64,000 nt of DNA from Ottelia alismoides (taxonomy: Eukaryota > Streptophyta > Magnoliopsida > Alismatales > Hydrocharitaceae), in contig JAZKJV010010616.1 of assembly GCA_037367405.1 (NCBI GenBank), positions 1,389,501 to 1,453,500 of the forward strand, given 5' to 3'. The first letter of the stretch is position 1; the number at the start of each line of letters is the position of its first letter. This document shows positions 31,683 to 42,814 of the stretch, in pieces. The notes beneath the pieces are model-generated. The model saw only the letters and a program-made list of their open reading frames with translations, was not told where the DNA came from and did not search any database. Both the position numbers and the translations under genes were made by a program.

Positions 31683-34600
31683 CTACTCTGAATCTGTAGG
31701 CGGGTCTGAGCAAGCCGAATCTCTGGCTCTAGTCTTCTCGATCATCTCTATTTGTATACTCTCACCCTCGACGTGAAAGTATACCTTCCCGCTATCATGG
31801 TCGGACACTGCCTTGGCTGTGGTCAGGAAAGGGCATCCTAAGATGATGGGGGTATTGGTCACAGACTCAAGGATCTCCATGTCCAACACAACGAAGTCCA
31901 TGGGGAATTTCAGGCCTTGAATTGTGACGATAACATCCTTCAGCAATCCCTTCAACCTCTTGACAGATCGATCAGCAAACTGAAGGATCGTCCTGCTCTG
32001 TTGTAGAGGGCCAAACTCGAATCGGTCGAGTAAGGCTACCGGAAGTAGGTTGATAGATGAACCATTGTCTAATAGAGTTCGATCGAACCTCTGCTCATGA
32101 ATATGGCATCTGATAAAAGGAGCTCCTGCATCTGGCCTCTTGGTTGGCAGATGATTCTGGATGGCGAAGCAGGTGGCGCGAGTGAGCACATGAATCTATG
32201 ACTAGTGGTTCCTCCTCTTCCTGCAAATGGTGGTCCTCTCTCTAAGGTTCCTCTAGAAGAGGGGGATGTGCTCCAAGGCCTCTTGTAGAGTCAGCTGTAT
32301 GTGAAATCTGTCCATTATCTGTTGGTCGAACTCTAACTGGCGTGATTTTTTTGGGTTTTCTTTTTTAGTCCCCTTATCCAAGCGGAGTGCTTGGGGAAAG
32401 GGGACGACTGGGATCTTCTCAGATGAAGGGCTAGGATCGGGTCCCTGCTGATGTGGTAAAGAATAATCCATACAAACATCTCCAATAATAACAGATGGAC
32501 TCGCAAATGAAGAACCATTTCCTTTATTCACAGAATAGTCCTGTGATACATGAACTGAAGGAAATGCAACGGGAATGGAAATGGTGGAATCAGTACCACC
32601 CTCAGCATCTGGACTGGTGGCATCAACACTGCACTCTGGCTCAACATCATCTCTGGTGGTATCAGCACCACCTCCTGCATCTGGGGAAGTGACTGCCTCA
32701 GTACCGTCAACTGGATCAGCATCCTAGGTGGTATCAGCACCACCGTCATCATCATCGTCACGAGCGGCATCAACACCGCTCTCCTCCTCGTCTGGTGCTC
32801 CAGAAGCGGCATGTGGTCGTCGCTCAGATGAGGCGCTGCTAGCTGGCATCCTATCGATCCCAAGTGTAACAAAGTCAGCATCAAACATGTATGCAGAAAT
32901 ATCACCAAGTGAATCACTAGGAATGGTAACCTATGTAAACTCTACCTGCTCAGACTTCCTCTTGAGGTTGTTCGGGTTTGGCTCAATCTGAGCAGGGATG
33001 GCAGCCTTTCCTTTAATGATATCTCTCATCTCCTGTCAGACTTCATCCATCTCCCGTCGAAAGGTAGCCTGCTAGTCAGAGATGAGACGGGATAAATCAT
33101 CTAAGGTGGGGTTCTCATAGGCGGGCCCATGAGAACCTAATGGGTGGCCTCTCTGAAAATGAGGCAGCTGCTGTTGGGAGTGAGAGGGATACTGGGGCTG
33201 AGAGTGATACTGCTGAGGCTGTTGCTGCTGCCTCCAAGACTGTCCCTTCTGATAGGGACGAGGACCATGCTGCTGGTAAGACTGTTGGGGATGTGGTTGC
33301 TGCTGCTGTGGTGGGAACTGGGGCTGCTGGTGCTGCTCTCACTGCTGGTCGTACTGGCCACCCTGCACTGGAGGCTGCTGCTTCGAACTAGTACCTTCGG
33401 TCGACCAACGGAATCCAGGATGGTCTCAATGGATCCTAGGCTGAGGTAAGTCATACCATATCCCTTTGACGTCCATCAATGGCTCCTGCTCGTAGGTGGG
33501 TGGGGGGAGTATTGCCAGGGGCTGGTCTGGCTGATACACCACCATCTGGCTGTCCTGAGATGGTGGTGGCTGAACGTACTACTGCTGCTACTGCTGGAAC
33601 TGCTCCGCCTAAATATGGTTAACCTGTCGGTACTGGGCAGAGGGCTAAGTCAAGCTGCTGCTGCCGGTGTCTGCCCGTGACCTGAGACGGGGCTGAGAAG
33701 CCGTCTGTGCCTCCTGGAGACACATGATCCGGGTCTTCAGGTCACTCAGCATCTATGCCATCTGATCTATCTGCGTCATGCTCTGGCACTGCTTCTTCTC
33801 GATCAACTCGATCCGGTCCAGCTTCTCGTTGATAATCCCCATATCAACGGCTGTCGACTCTGCCTGTGCTACTGTCGCTGATGATGTAGAAGGACCGGCA
33901 TCGACTTGTGCTATCATCTGATAGGACATGGCCTTAGGCTTCTCCTGAGTGTATAATCGGGTCTGGGACATAATAGTATAGTTCTCGGCCATCTCCTCGT
34001 AGATGGTCCAAACCTGACCCTCATCCTTGGCGAAGTACGAGCCCCCATAGGATGTGTTTACTAGACCCTACAACTCCGGTGTTAGCCCGTAGAAGAAACT
34101 CTGGACGAGATTGGGCTTCGATATGTCATGATGGGGACATCGGTCTGTGAGCTCCCTGAAGCATTCCCATGCCTCATGAAACTGCTTATTGGGGAGCATG
34201 GAGAAGTTGTTGATCAGGGCCCTGGCTGTATTGGTCCGGCTGAGTGGATAATACTTGTTGAGATACTCGTTCCGGAGCTATTCCCATGTAGTGACGAATC
34301 TCCCTAAATGCTTCAACCAGTTGGTTGCTCTGTCGACGAGGGAGAAAGGGAAAGCCATCATATTGATGGTGTCCTTGTCTACGAGGCAATCGTGTACAAT
34401 ACATCATATCATCTCAAACTCTTGGAGATGAAGGTGTGGCTCCTCGGTGGCGAGTCCGTGGAAACGAGGCAGGAGCCGGATCGTCTGGGGTGGGAGCTTG
34501 AAATCTCCCAAAATAGCCAACAACACTATCCATCTGTGGGTGAGAGTTGCATCAGGGTTGTGCAACTCCCTCATCGGGCGCACGGTTGTTGCTGCTGAAC

Positions 34601-35070
34601 TGGTTGTGGGGGCTCCTCTCCCTCAGGAATATCTCCTCTACCGGGTATGCACTGCTCTCTATCTGCTCGCATCTGCTCCATCTCCCGACGTATATCTACT
34701 ATAAAGCTCCCTGATCTCGTATCTGTCGCTGCATGGTCTCTAAGGAAGCTAACAGGGTGTTGTTGATCGCACCCTGGTCCAGTACATAAGTCTGCTCTCC
34801 TCTGGGACCATCGGTGCGCTCCTCGCTGCTATCCAAGGTCTTTGCAAAGGCAAAAGAAGCAAACTTAGGTGTCAATAAATCAACTGGCTGTTGCGGTATC
34901 TGCTCGGGCACCTCAAGACTAGTAAAAGGGTGGTCGAGGGGGAACAGGGCAGAGTAAAACTCGAGTTTGGAGAGCGGGTCTCGGCTCTCACGAACCAACC
35001 TAGATGAGCGGGCCAGAGTGCTCGAAAGTGGTGCAGCGAGAGGCTGCCTAATAGACCTCCGACCCATCAT
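31683..35070 (-). pseudogene. Athila-2 gag and protease, broken
   Basis: The gag start MMGRRSIRQPLAAPLSS is at 35070 on the minus strand and the first 123 codons are open (to 34699). Capsid, glutamine-rich and linker segments follow in several frames (34407-32253). The aspartic protease lies at 31683-32189, with LLDNGSSINLLP in place of the DSGSS seen in Athila-3, a change next to the catalytic Asp. An in-frame TAG at 34068-34070 sits in PEL*GLVN, the same codon as a TAA in Athila-3. No CCHC knuckle is visible. The product would be the structural protein and the protease that matures it. Confidence 0.8.
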
Positions 35071-36499
35071 CTTGATCTAGCGAGTGAAGGCGGATGAGAT
35101 CTGAATAGCAAACAGGATTGGTCAAGCAAACCCCCGATTCACCTATGCATGCAGGGCTGATGACCGTGAAATTTCGGTCTTTTATCTTGTCATTTTTATT
35201 AGGTGGTCAAACAGTCTTTCAGAGCGATTAAGCGAGCTGTTGGAAATCCAACACCCCACGAGTCTGTCCCGATCCAAGATTAGATCTTTCCCAACTAGTA
35301 AAAGTCACGGACCGTTTACCGGCTACCCGATCGACTCACTCTATTAAGGATATTGCGGCCTGCTTTACCGGAGACCGGAGTGATCCTCAATGGAGAATGA
35401 CTAACCCGAGACCAGTAGTCTGAAGAAGGGTCGGATATGGCTCTAGCCTAGGTGCGAGTCACTCTCTTGCTCATCCAAACCATACAAGGAGGGGATTGCT
35501 CTCCCAAGACAAGTTATTAAGTCAATGTCTTTTAAGATCAAGTTTGATTAACAATCCTAATTTTATAGTTTTTATTTTTAGATCTTTTTCAAAGCAAACA
35601 ACTCCTAACGAATTTTTCGGTTCTCCTGATTATTATTAAGTCCAAAAATAGGGGGAGAAGATGAAAAAGCCAATGTGCGATTAAACATGATGCATGCTGA
35701 GTAAGAAATGCGTACCTTGCCTCCAGCACTCTACATGCAAAGTGATCCACGCATAATTGAAATGACAGAAATAAAACCTATCTATATGATGCAACGAGGA
35801 AATCAGCCTTAAGCAAATAGTTTCTACTCGTGAAGCACAGTAGCTAACGGGTCAATGCGAGGGATCGGGGTCCGGTCTCTGATGCCGATCGGTGTCCGCC
35901 ACAACGGATCCTGCCAGCGATGTATATGGCCTCTAGCGACACGTGACCCCTCAAGTGATCAGGTTAAATTTTTTATTAGTGATTTAATTAATAAGGTCCA
36001 ATTATTCGATCTATAGTAACATACGGTGTAATTAAGATTGGGCCTCAATAATTATGTCACAAGGTAAGAGAAAATCCTAAAGCTAAGGCTAAAATCCTCG
36101 AGAATCAAAGAAAATAAAAGCGATAAAAACTAAAACCGGCGAAAACCGCGGTGAGGTCCCCCGAGCACACCGGTGCTCGGTGAAACAGACCCCGAGTAAT
36201 CACCAAGTCGAAGAGAGTCTCTGAGTGTCCTGTCATGTAATATTACAACTATAATAATATCTGTAGAAATAAAACTAGGCTACACTACTCTAACACTCCC
36301 CACACTCCTGCTCTCCTCTCTCGCGCTCTCCTACGGCTCTATGTAGAAAAGAGCTGCCTCCAAGTCCTGCAGGTGCGTCGGCTTCTCGAAGAAAGCCGCC
36401 CTTGATCCTCAAGCCCTCGCAAGAAAAGTAAACAGAAGACGTGTCTGAAAATTAAAAGAAAGTAAAAAGGACACAAACACACAATTATTTAACACACCA
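35071..36499 (-). mobile_element. Athila-2 leader, primer-binding site deleted
   Basis: The minus strand carries the family leader, including the GAGCACCGGTGTGC palindrome near 36165 and the GCGAGGGCTTGAGG region near 36410. The expected tRNA-Asp primer site and the LTR 3' end, found about 100 bases further upstream in Athila-1, are absent. A deletion must span them. Confidence 0.6.
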
Positions 36500-39481
36500 A
36501 AGATGCTCAAAAAATTAAAATAAAAATATTTTTTTGTTTTTATAAATATTCAAGTGTTTTTGATATTTTTCTTGGATTTTTCTGATTTTTAGTTAATTTT
36601 ATAAAAATGAAACAAGGGCAAAAATAAGAGGTAATGTGCAACCAGAATCTAAAGGCTATTTAAAAATACTTAAATAGCTATAAATTTCGAGCAACAATTT
36701 TATTGTAAACTAAAAATAAAAATCTAACTATAAAATCTAAAAGTGCATTTTTTTGAATTTGTAGAAATTTTTAATGATTTTTTTAAGTTTTTGAATGTTT
36801 TCAATTTTTAGGTTTTTATAAATCCAAATGCAAGACAAAATTGAACTGAAATCAATACACAATAAAACACATAAACAGTGATTTTTTTGGATTTTAGAGG
36901 AGTTTTAATATTTTTAATTGATTTTTTGACTAGACAATACCAATTTTTAGGGTTTTTGAATTATGAAAAATACTAAATGGAAACAAAATGAACCCAAAAA
37001 TTCATGGAAATTCCTACAACATGGCAGTAGCCATGTGTCAAAATTTCACGAATTTTGGGTGAAGTTTGCTATTTATTCAAAGTAATCAAAGAAGCACAAC
37101 ACACAGGGACTTAGATGCAAAGAAAATAACTTCGAGGGACTAAATAATAACATGCATAAAAAAGCCCAGGGGGCCTACTGCAAGTTTCACACAATTTCAG
37201 TACATATCCAAAACCATCACGCAAAGGGGTATAAATGCAAATAAAGAAACTATATTATCAAAGCATAACACCCACTAAACCCAGGACCATACATGCAAAT
37301 AACCCATGAACACACGTGACAACTCATGTGCAACCATATAGGAAGGACTAAAATGTAAATACTAAAAACTGCAGGGGTAATGATGCAAGTAGTCTATAGT
37401 GCAACTTTTATTTGACAGACTAAATAAGAACAGAAAAGAAATGCAGGGAAAGTGGCGCAAATTACCCTGCTGACTCGTGCGGGTCACGTGGGGTGACAAG
37501 TGGCGCACTCTGGATGGCTGGCAACATGTGGCTCTGACGCTGACACTTGGCGGATCCAACGGCCTGGCGAAGAAGCGAATGTGGGGCGTACGGGGCCGTT
37601 AGATGTCAAATCTAATGGCCTGACAGGCGCAGGCGATGGACGGTGGCGATCGAATCTGGGCTGCGATGATGATCCAACGGCAGTGGAGGATGCTGGATGA
37701 ACTCTGCCTGGGAGAAGTTCACCGAAGCACCGGCTGTAATACGGCACTCCGATGGACGATCGAACAACGACAACAGGGTCGTGTGGCTCCTCTGTGTCGG
37801 GTGGATGGGTCCGATGGTCCAGCCAATGGTCGGATCTCCGGGAAGGGGTGCGAGACCTAGGCGAGCTCCAGCGAGGTGGATGAAAGGCATCCTAGGGCGT
37901 ATCTGCGCATGCTCTGACCTGTAGATGAAAGCTTCGACTCGGAGGGACACTCCAGTCAGGGCTATTTGGCCTAAAGATACGTGAAGCAACGATGGGTGGC
38001 AAAGGGGGGGTTCCGACGAGGCGACGGAGGGAACCTAAGCAAAATCTTGGCTCGTACATCCAAGATTTGGATGATCATGATGCGGAGGAAGGATGACAGT
38101 GGTCTGCGGTGTCGATCTAAGCGAGTGGATGTGGTTGATGGAGCTCTGACCAACGGGACGGAGCCGGCGGAGCGACGGATGAATGATCTGAAATAAAAGG
38201 AACTAGGATCAGGATGGAGTCTACCTGAAGGTCCGAGATGAATCCTAAGCTCTATGGGGTGATGTTGAGGTGGGTCGTCACCTCGACCACGCTGCGGAAG
38301 ACGGGGAGGCTCAACGCGGCGGAAGTCCAACCACGTAGGGTGAGCGTCGGCGGGAGTGGCTCTCTCCGGTCGCCAAGAAGCTCCTCCGGTTGCTGTCACC
38401 AAGGGGAAGAGATTTAGGGTAGGAATGGAATCATTTATAGGTCTTCCCAGGTGGCTGATAAGATCGGGTGTGGGCACGCGAACCGAGGGCGATTCGCCAC
38501 TACCTAGGGATCCGCGAGGGTCACAGATCCACCAGGAAGAAACGGGCGGTGGAATCGGGGCATGAGAGAGTCAGATCCGCTCCAAAGAATTTGGAGAAAT
38601 CGGGCGCGTGAGACAGATCCGCAAAGAGAGGGTCCGGGAGGGGAGTTGACTATGGTCAACATCCCTCCTGGACCAATCAGAAAATTCCTTGATCAAAATT
38701 ATTTGTAAAATAATTTTAAAATAGAAAATGATTTTATTTTAAAATATGTTCAAAATAAAAAAGGTTTATTATTTTTCAAACTATTTTTTAGTGATTTTTA
38801 TTTATTTTTATGAAAAATAAATTATGATATATATAGTATATTATATTATATACGGGTATAAAATACCTATGTATTTTATATTATTATTTTTATTTTCTTA
38901 TTTTTGTACAAATTCCCTAATTTTATATTTTATTTATTTACAATATAAAATTTAGAGTATAAAATAATTTTTATTTTATTTTTATTGATTATTTACAAGT
39001 GTAAAATAAATAGAAGTGTGATACATATATACATGTAATATGCTCAAGGTTGTAGAGAGAAAAATTATTTTTATTTTTTTTATTTTTCTAAATTTTGTTT
39101 TATTTTTAGGAATATATACAAGGGATTAGAAACATATTTTTATTTTTATTTTTGTGAAAATATAATATATACATATAAGAAGGAATATTCACAAGGTTGA
39201 ATGGCCCTATCTCTCTCTACTTATTTTATTTGGTGATCAGGCCCATATTGGGCCCTCTATTGGGTTTATGTCACTCAATATTTATTCTAAATATTTCTTT
39301 CTTTTTCTTTTATTCTTTATTCTTTTATTCTTTTATTTTTGCACAAATACATGCTAATTATTAATATTTAACAAAAGCATGCTTATTGGTAACTTATTGT
39401 ATTTACAGCTATCTACATGGTATCTTGCCAAGATGTTTAGCTAAAATAAAAGAATAAAGAGTGATGAATGAGTATTCTTCA
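36500..39481 (-). mobile_element. Athila-2 5' LTR
   Basis: On the minus strand it starts TGAAGAATACTCATTC at 39481 (the third T of the usual TGAT is A). It has a U3 closely matching 25989-26984, a TATA box at 38433-38439 and a U5 that fades into the leader near 36500. The 3' end is missing with the primer site. Length is about 3.0 kb. Confidence 0.7.
38433..38439 (-). promoter_or_regulatory. TATA box, Athila-2 LTR
   Basis: TATAAAT on the minus strand in GACCTATAAATGATTCC. The matching segment is deleted from the 3' LTR of the same element. Confidence 0.55.
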
Positions 39482-39484
39482 GTC

Positions 39485-40150
39485 CCCAACAGCTCGCTTA
39501 ATCGCCCTGATAGATTGGATTATAAAATCGACAAGATAAAAGATCGAACCTTTACGGTCATCAGCTCTCGGTGTGAGATCTTGTTTGTTTCCAGATCTCA
39601 TCCGTCTTTCTCTCTAGATCAGGATGATGGGTCGGAGATCCCTTAGGCAGCCCTTAGTTGCACCACTTTTGAGCACTCCGCCCCATTCATCTAGTTAGTT
39701 CGTGAGAGCCCAGACTCGCTCTCTGAACCTGAATTCGATTCTGCATGTTCCCTCTCGACCACCCTTCTTCCAGTCCCGAGGTGACTGAGTAGAGATCAGA
39801 GCAGATATTTGTACATATGACAGCACATGAGTTTGGGTCTTTTGCCTTTGCAGAGACTCAAGAGATGGCCAGCAGCGAGGAGCGCACCAATGAGCAGGCC
39901 TAGACCACCACATATGTACTGGATCAGGGGGCCATCAACAACACCATGTTAGCTTCCTTAGATACCATGCAGAGACAAATCAGAGACCGGGGAGCTTTCA
40001 TGGTCGAGATACATAGAGAGATGACCCAGATGCGAGCAGACCACAGAGAGCCGAACCGCCCAGATGGTGGAGAAATACTAGAATTTGGAGGAGGAGGAGA
40101 CAGACCACAGCAAGAAGAGCCGCAAGAGCCAATCTGACCAGCCAGGACAA
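39485..40150 (+). pseudogene. Athila-1 leader remainder and gag remnant
   Basis: The leader resumes after the insertion and runs to a double ATG at 39624-39629, giving MMGRRSLRQPL. The frame breaks after about 25 codons. A later open piece at 39946-40137 (LASLDTMQRQIRDRGAFMVE) matches the gag of the other copies. At about 40140-40151 the sequence jumps from the gag glycine-rich region to a point in pol just before the integrase zinc finger. Compared with Athila-3 about 5.1 kb is missing. Confidence 0.75.
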
Positions 40151-41299
40151 TGAGGGAGGGGATAGTGTCTGGCTATAGTGCATTCCTCAAGAGGAGCAAC
40201 ATAGCGTCCTCACATACTACCACAAGCTCGAGGCAGGAGGACATCACTCGGGGAGGAGAACAACACAAAAGGTGCTTCAATCCAGCGTTTGGTGGCCTAA
40301 ACTCTTCAAGGATTCTAACAAATTCGTGAAGAAGTGTACTGACTGTCAGAAGATGGGTACTTGCGGACAGAGAGATATGATGCCCATGCAACCCATTCAC
40401 TTCTGTGAGGTTTTTGACGCATGGGGCATCGATTTCATGGGCCCATTTCCTAAGAGTCAAGGATTCGAGTACATTCTGTTGGCTGTGGACTATGTGAGTC
40501 GTTGGGTTGAGGACATCCCTGCCCGAACCGTAGATGCTAGGACGGTTTGCAAATTTTTGAGGAAGAATATCATTTCATGGTTCGGAGTGCCTATAGTATT
40601 GATATCTGACGGAGGGTCTCACTTTATTAACGATAAGGTAAAGGCCCTTACTAGCGAGTTCAGCATAGACCATCAGGTTGCCACTCCCTATCACCCTTAG
40701 ACCAATGGTATTGCTGAAGTATCGAATAGGGAGATCAAGACGATACTTCAGAAGGTAGTCCGTCCAGACCAAAATGATTGGTCACAACTTTTGGACTCGG
40801 TCTTGTGGGACTATCGGACTTCCTTCAAGACACCATTAGGGACGTCTCCCTTTCATCTCGTTTATGGCAAGCCATGTCATTTACCTGTGGAGATCAAGCA
40901 CAAGTCACTGTGGTTGTCACTGAGATATTTTTGGATCCAGAAAGTATAGGAGATCAGAGGAAGGCAGAGTTGGCAGCCCTGGAGGAACTTAGAGATACAA
41001 CCTTCTCGAGTACCCTACAATATAAGGACCAAGTGAAGAGATGGCATGATTCTCATATCAGCCATAAATAGTTTGAGCCAGATCAGAGAGTATGGTTATT
41101 TGATGCCAGGCTTAGATTATTTCTAGGGAAATTACATAGTAAGTGGAAGGGACCATACTTGGTCCGAAAGGTACATGACAATGGTAGTGTGGATATATAT
41201 GAGATATCATTTGATTCCATCTTTAACGGTCAGCGCCTCAAACCATATCTAGACCATGAGCCGCCAATCGTTGACATCGCCTCGATTCATTTTGCTTGA
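40151..41299 (+). pseudogene. Athila-1 integrase, broken
   Basis: The zinc-finger region ([25 protein letters not shown]) and the catalytic core are present, with the first Asp in GIDFMGPF, the second in LISDGGSHF and the Glu in [13 protein letters not shown] at 40698-40700 stands just before the last block. A one-base frameshift near 40910 changes frame before the C-terminal domain (SKWKGPYLVRK). The frame ends at 41297-41299. All three catalytic residues are retained, but the protein cannot be made whole. Confidence 0.8.
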
Positions 41300-41429
41300 G
41301 ATATGGTCTTTGACTCACATCATGAGCATCTCATGCCTGATTATCACGCTCTCTCGCTTGTATATAGTTCCAATTGTCCATATAGCACCTTCTTTCGGCT
41401 CGATACCCCATCTCCATCCCATGATTATG

Positions 41430-41815
41430 CTATACTTAGGGTGCACCCTACCCTAAGTATAGGGGGGTATCAAACTCGTGAGTATTACTCTGATTCTTTC
41501 TACCTCTGTTTTGCTACCTATACTTAGGGATATTTTACCCTAAGTATAGGGGGTAGACCCTGTACATTCTACTCCTTGGTTTTCCCCTTTATGTACAATC
41601 TTCTATACTTAGGATTATTTGATCCTAAGTATAGAGGGGATCACCAACTTCTATTGATTTCATTCATCACTGCAGTATAGCATTCTTTTCATTTCCCTAT
41701 ACTAAGCACGAGTTATGTCTTTCTTTCATCACTCTTTGATCACTCCGAGGACATCGTTCGAGCTAAGTATGGGGGTGTCATATATATTGCATATATACTT
41801 AAGCCATAACTCATA
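41430..41815 (+). repeat. Athila-1 polypurine-like hairpin cluster
   Basis: Three hairpins: 41430-41462 (12-bp stem CTATACTTAGGG/CCCTAAGTATAG, then a G-run), 41518-41549 (12-bp stem, then a G-run) and 41603-41634 (13-bp stem, then AGGGGA). A fourth element, GCTAAGTATGGGGGTG near 41762, lies between the arms of a longer-range GAGTTATG/CATAACTC pairing. Confidence 0.8.
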
Positions 41816-41822
41816 CTTTGTG

Positions 41823-42814
41823 TGAGTGTGTTTATAAATAAAATGGCTAAAAACCACAACCTAAAAATCGCAAAAGTTTTAATTTTTTTCTTGCATATAC
41901 AATTCTTTCATGCACATACATGTTTATAAATAGCTATTTATAAAAATTATTTTTGTACAAATATTTGCAAAAATGTTTTGATTGTAAAAATCCTTGTAAA
42001 TATTTTATATCAAAATTTTGTATATAGTATAAAATTTTTGAAAAATGTTTGAAAATAAAAGTTTGCAAAAATCTATTTGTAAATGTTTTGCAAAGCCCTG
42101 CATCCATTCATGCATTCAAACATTTCCAAAAATTTCACATATTTTGAAAAATTGTATCAAAAATATGTTTGTACATAGTATTGTATATTCTTCTGAATCA
42201 TGATTAACATTTAAATTAGTCTGGAATTAAATTGAAGAATGGAGTATGGTTAAGATCTTAATCCACCTAACTCTCAGAGGTAGGATTTGGGGTTAAGACT
42301 TTTCAGATCCATTGGTGACTTAATTCTTTGAGTCCACCAGGCTATGTTCACATGTCATCTTGATAGGCCTAAGTAGAGCACTTAATAATGCATGTATGAC
42401 TCTCAGAGACAGTGGCTTGACTTGGACATGCACCTTACACTTAGCTCCACATGGATGACGTGGCAAGGAAGCATGATCTTTTGCTTGGAGTAGCACACAA
42501 GGGTAGTACTTCTATGCGGAACCTCTCGTCTTCCTCTAGGGAAGGGAAGTGCACCTCAACTTGGTCTAGTCGCATTGAGGTCTAAAGACGGGAGTCTGTG
42601 GACTGCAATAATGCTTCAAAGGAGGGATAGTCTACTGGCTCAACAGGAAAAAGTCCTTATGTATATATGCTGCACCATGTAGATGTATTGTACAGATGCA
42701 CATCCATAAAAATGTGCAAAAGAAAGAAAAACTCCAAAAAAGTGGTGGGTCTGATAGAAAATGAAATACCCACCGGAGTATGTATAGCCAAATAAAGAAA
42801 AGCTTATGGTACCT
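41823..42814 (+). mobile_element. Athila-1 3' untranslated region, interrupted
   Basis: No coding capacity. The text AAAAGTGGTGGGTCTGATAG near 42737 matches the Athila-2 3' region (27598-27617 reversed). The sequence stops within a shared passage at 42814, where Athila-3 begins. Confidence 0.65.

Larger units (their letters stand above)
20212..42814 (+). mobile_element. Athila-1: Ty3/Gypsy element split by a 14.7-kb insertion
   Basis: The 5' LTR, primer site and leader lie at 20212-24781. The rest of the leader, gag remnant, integrase and 3' region lie at 39480-42814. The two halves join logically: the leader text aligns with that of Athila-2 across the gap, and CAGTC occurs at 24777-24781 and again at 39480-39484. 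Athila-3 then interrupts the 3' region at 42815, so the 3' LTR is outside the window. The element has lost the region from mid-gag to the start of integrase and is non-autonomous. Classification as Athila rests on the integrase and on the better-preserved relatives in the nest. Confidence 0.8.

Noticed and set aside
31354..31776. 140-codon serine-rich plus-strand frame
   Set aside because: It is the complement of the acidic linker of Athila-2 pol on the minus strand.
37362..38565. Several 60-170 codon frames on both strands in the Athila-2 LTR
   Set aside because: They lie in the GC-rich R/U5 part of the LTR, are not conserved as frames in the sister LTRs, and show no motif.
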